Of a stretch of DNA of 32,985 bases, positions 32,887 through 32,985 are shown in pieces (position 1 is the first letter of the stretch; every line of letters begins with the position of its first letter). Origin of the DNA: Acrocarpospora phusangensis (lineage in GTDB: Bacteria; Actinomycetota; Actinomycetes; Streptosporangiales; Streptosporangiaceae). Position numbers and translations under genes: made by a program. Below the pieces are notes generated by a model. The model was not told the origin of the DNA. It made no database searches and saw only the letters and a program-made list of their open reading frames with translations. The stretch spans positions 64,001 to 96,985 of the forward strand of contig NZ_BOOA01000031.1 in NCBI RefSeq assembly GCF_016862995.1. Direction: 5' to 3'.

Positions 32887-32985
32887 GCCGCCGCAGGACC
32901 CGCGCGGCGCGCCCGCGCATGGTGGGCCTGCGGCTCAGCTTCGCGGCGGCCACCCGCCACTGCTCGGCCTTGTCCCGCCAGCGGG
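32864..32985 (-). CDS. C-terminal end of an unrecognised gene entering from the right edge
   Basis: The frame is open from the right edge to TGA at 32866-32864. Of 39 visible codons, all but one end in G or C, which strongly supports coding. The end is basic and helical (RWRDKAEQWRVAAAKLSRRP, RAARVLRRLTFRAPA). It overlaps the deacetylase gene tail-to-tail by 23 bases. Too little is visible to name a family. Confidence 0.65.
   Translation of the reverse strand, partial: RWRDKAEQWRVAAAKLSRRPTMRGRAARVLRRLTFRAPA

Overview
The window comes from the chromosome of a high-GC actinomycete. Codon third positions are almost all G or C, GTG starts are common, and several starts look leaderless. The gene set points the same way: GlgX/TreYZ and TreS trehalose enzymes, a DUF574 methyltransferase, an ArgRS-like DALR protein ahead of lysA-hom, and sugar permeases with no dedicated ATPase. 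A Streptosporangiales-type organism fits but is inferred. No tRNA, rRNA, IS element, phage gene or CRISPR array was seen. No gap without a gene exceeds 300 bases; the largest, 28329-28552, holds a tandem repeat and a promoter.

Layout. (1) 1-4378: glgX (3' end)-treY-treZ, making trehalose from glycogen or maltooligosaccharides. (2) 4337-8174: an apparent light-response locus. A MerR-type regulator with a B12-binding-like domain, an ECF sigma factor and a TudS(DUF523)-DUF1722 protein run leftward, the last two joined by an ATGA overlap. A photolyase gene runs rightward. (3) 8238-9575: DUF574 methyltransferase and MOSC protein. (4) 9572-13303: a divergent pair, a coiled-coil glycosyltransferase-like protein and an asparagine-synthase-like protein without a glutaminase Cys. 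(5) 13412-15100: treS. (6) 15152-18818: leftward padR-ABC ATPase-(two tiny ORFs)-FtsX permease operon. (7) 18929-23670: CUT1 sugar importer with two different binding lipoproteins and two permeases, one carrying an extracellular domain insertion. (8) 23743-24767: ung and a small acidic protein. (9) 24836-28328: PP2C phosphatase, HTH-N6-adenine methyltransferase-specificity fusion, and soluble Ser/Thr kinase. (10) 28553-31925: DALR protein, lysA, hom. (11) 32065-32985: secreted polysaccharide deacetylase and the 3' end of a convergent gene.

How they work together. TreXYZ, TreS and the importer (one binding protein resembles the trehalose/maltose LpqY/ThuE type, the other the alpha-glucoside AglE type) make a plausible trehalose/alpha-glucan economy. 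The most interesting system is the light locus. Its sigma factor is translationally coupled to a protein with the architecture of RudS-type tRNA 4-thiouridine desulfidases, next to photolyase. This suggests that light could switch on both DNA photorepair and removal of a near-UV-absorbing RNA thionucleobase. The PP2C/methyltransferase/kinase trio is the second candidate for an undescribed module.
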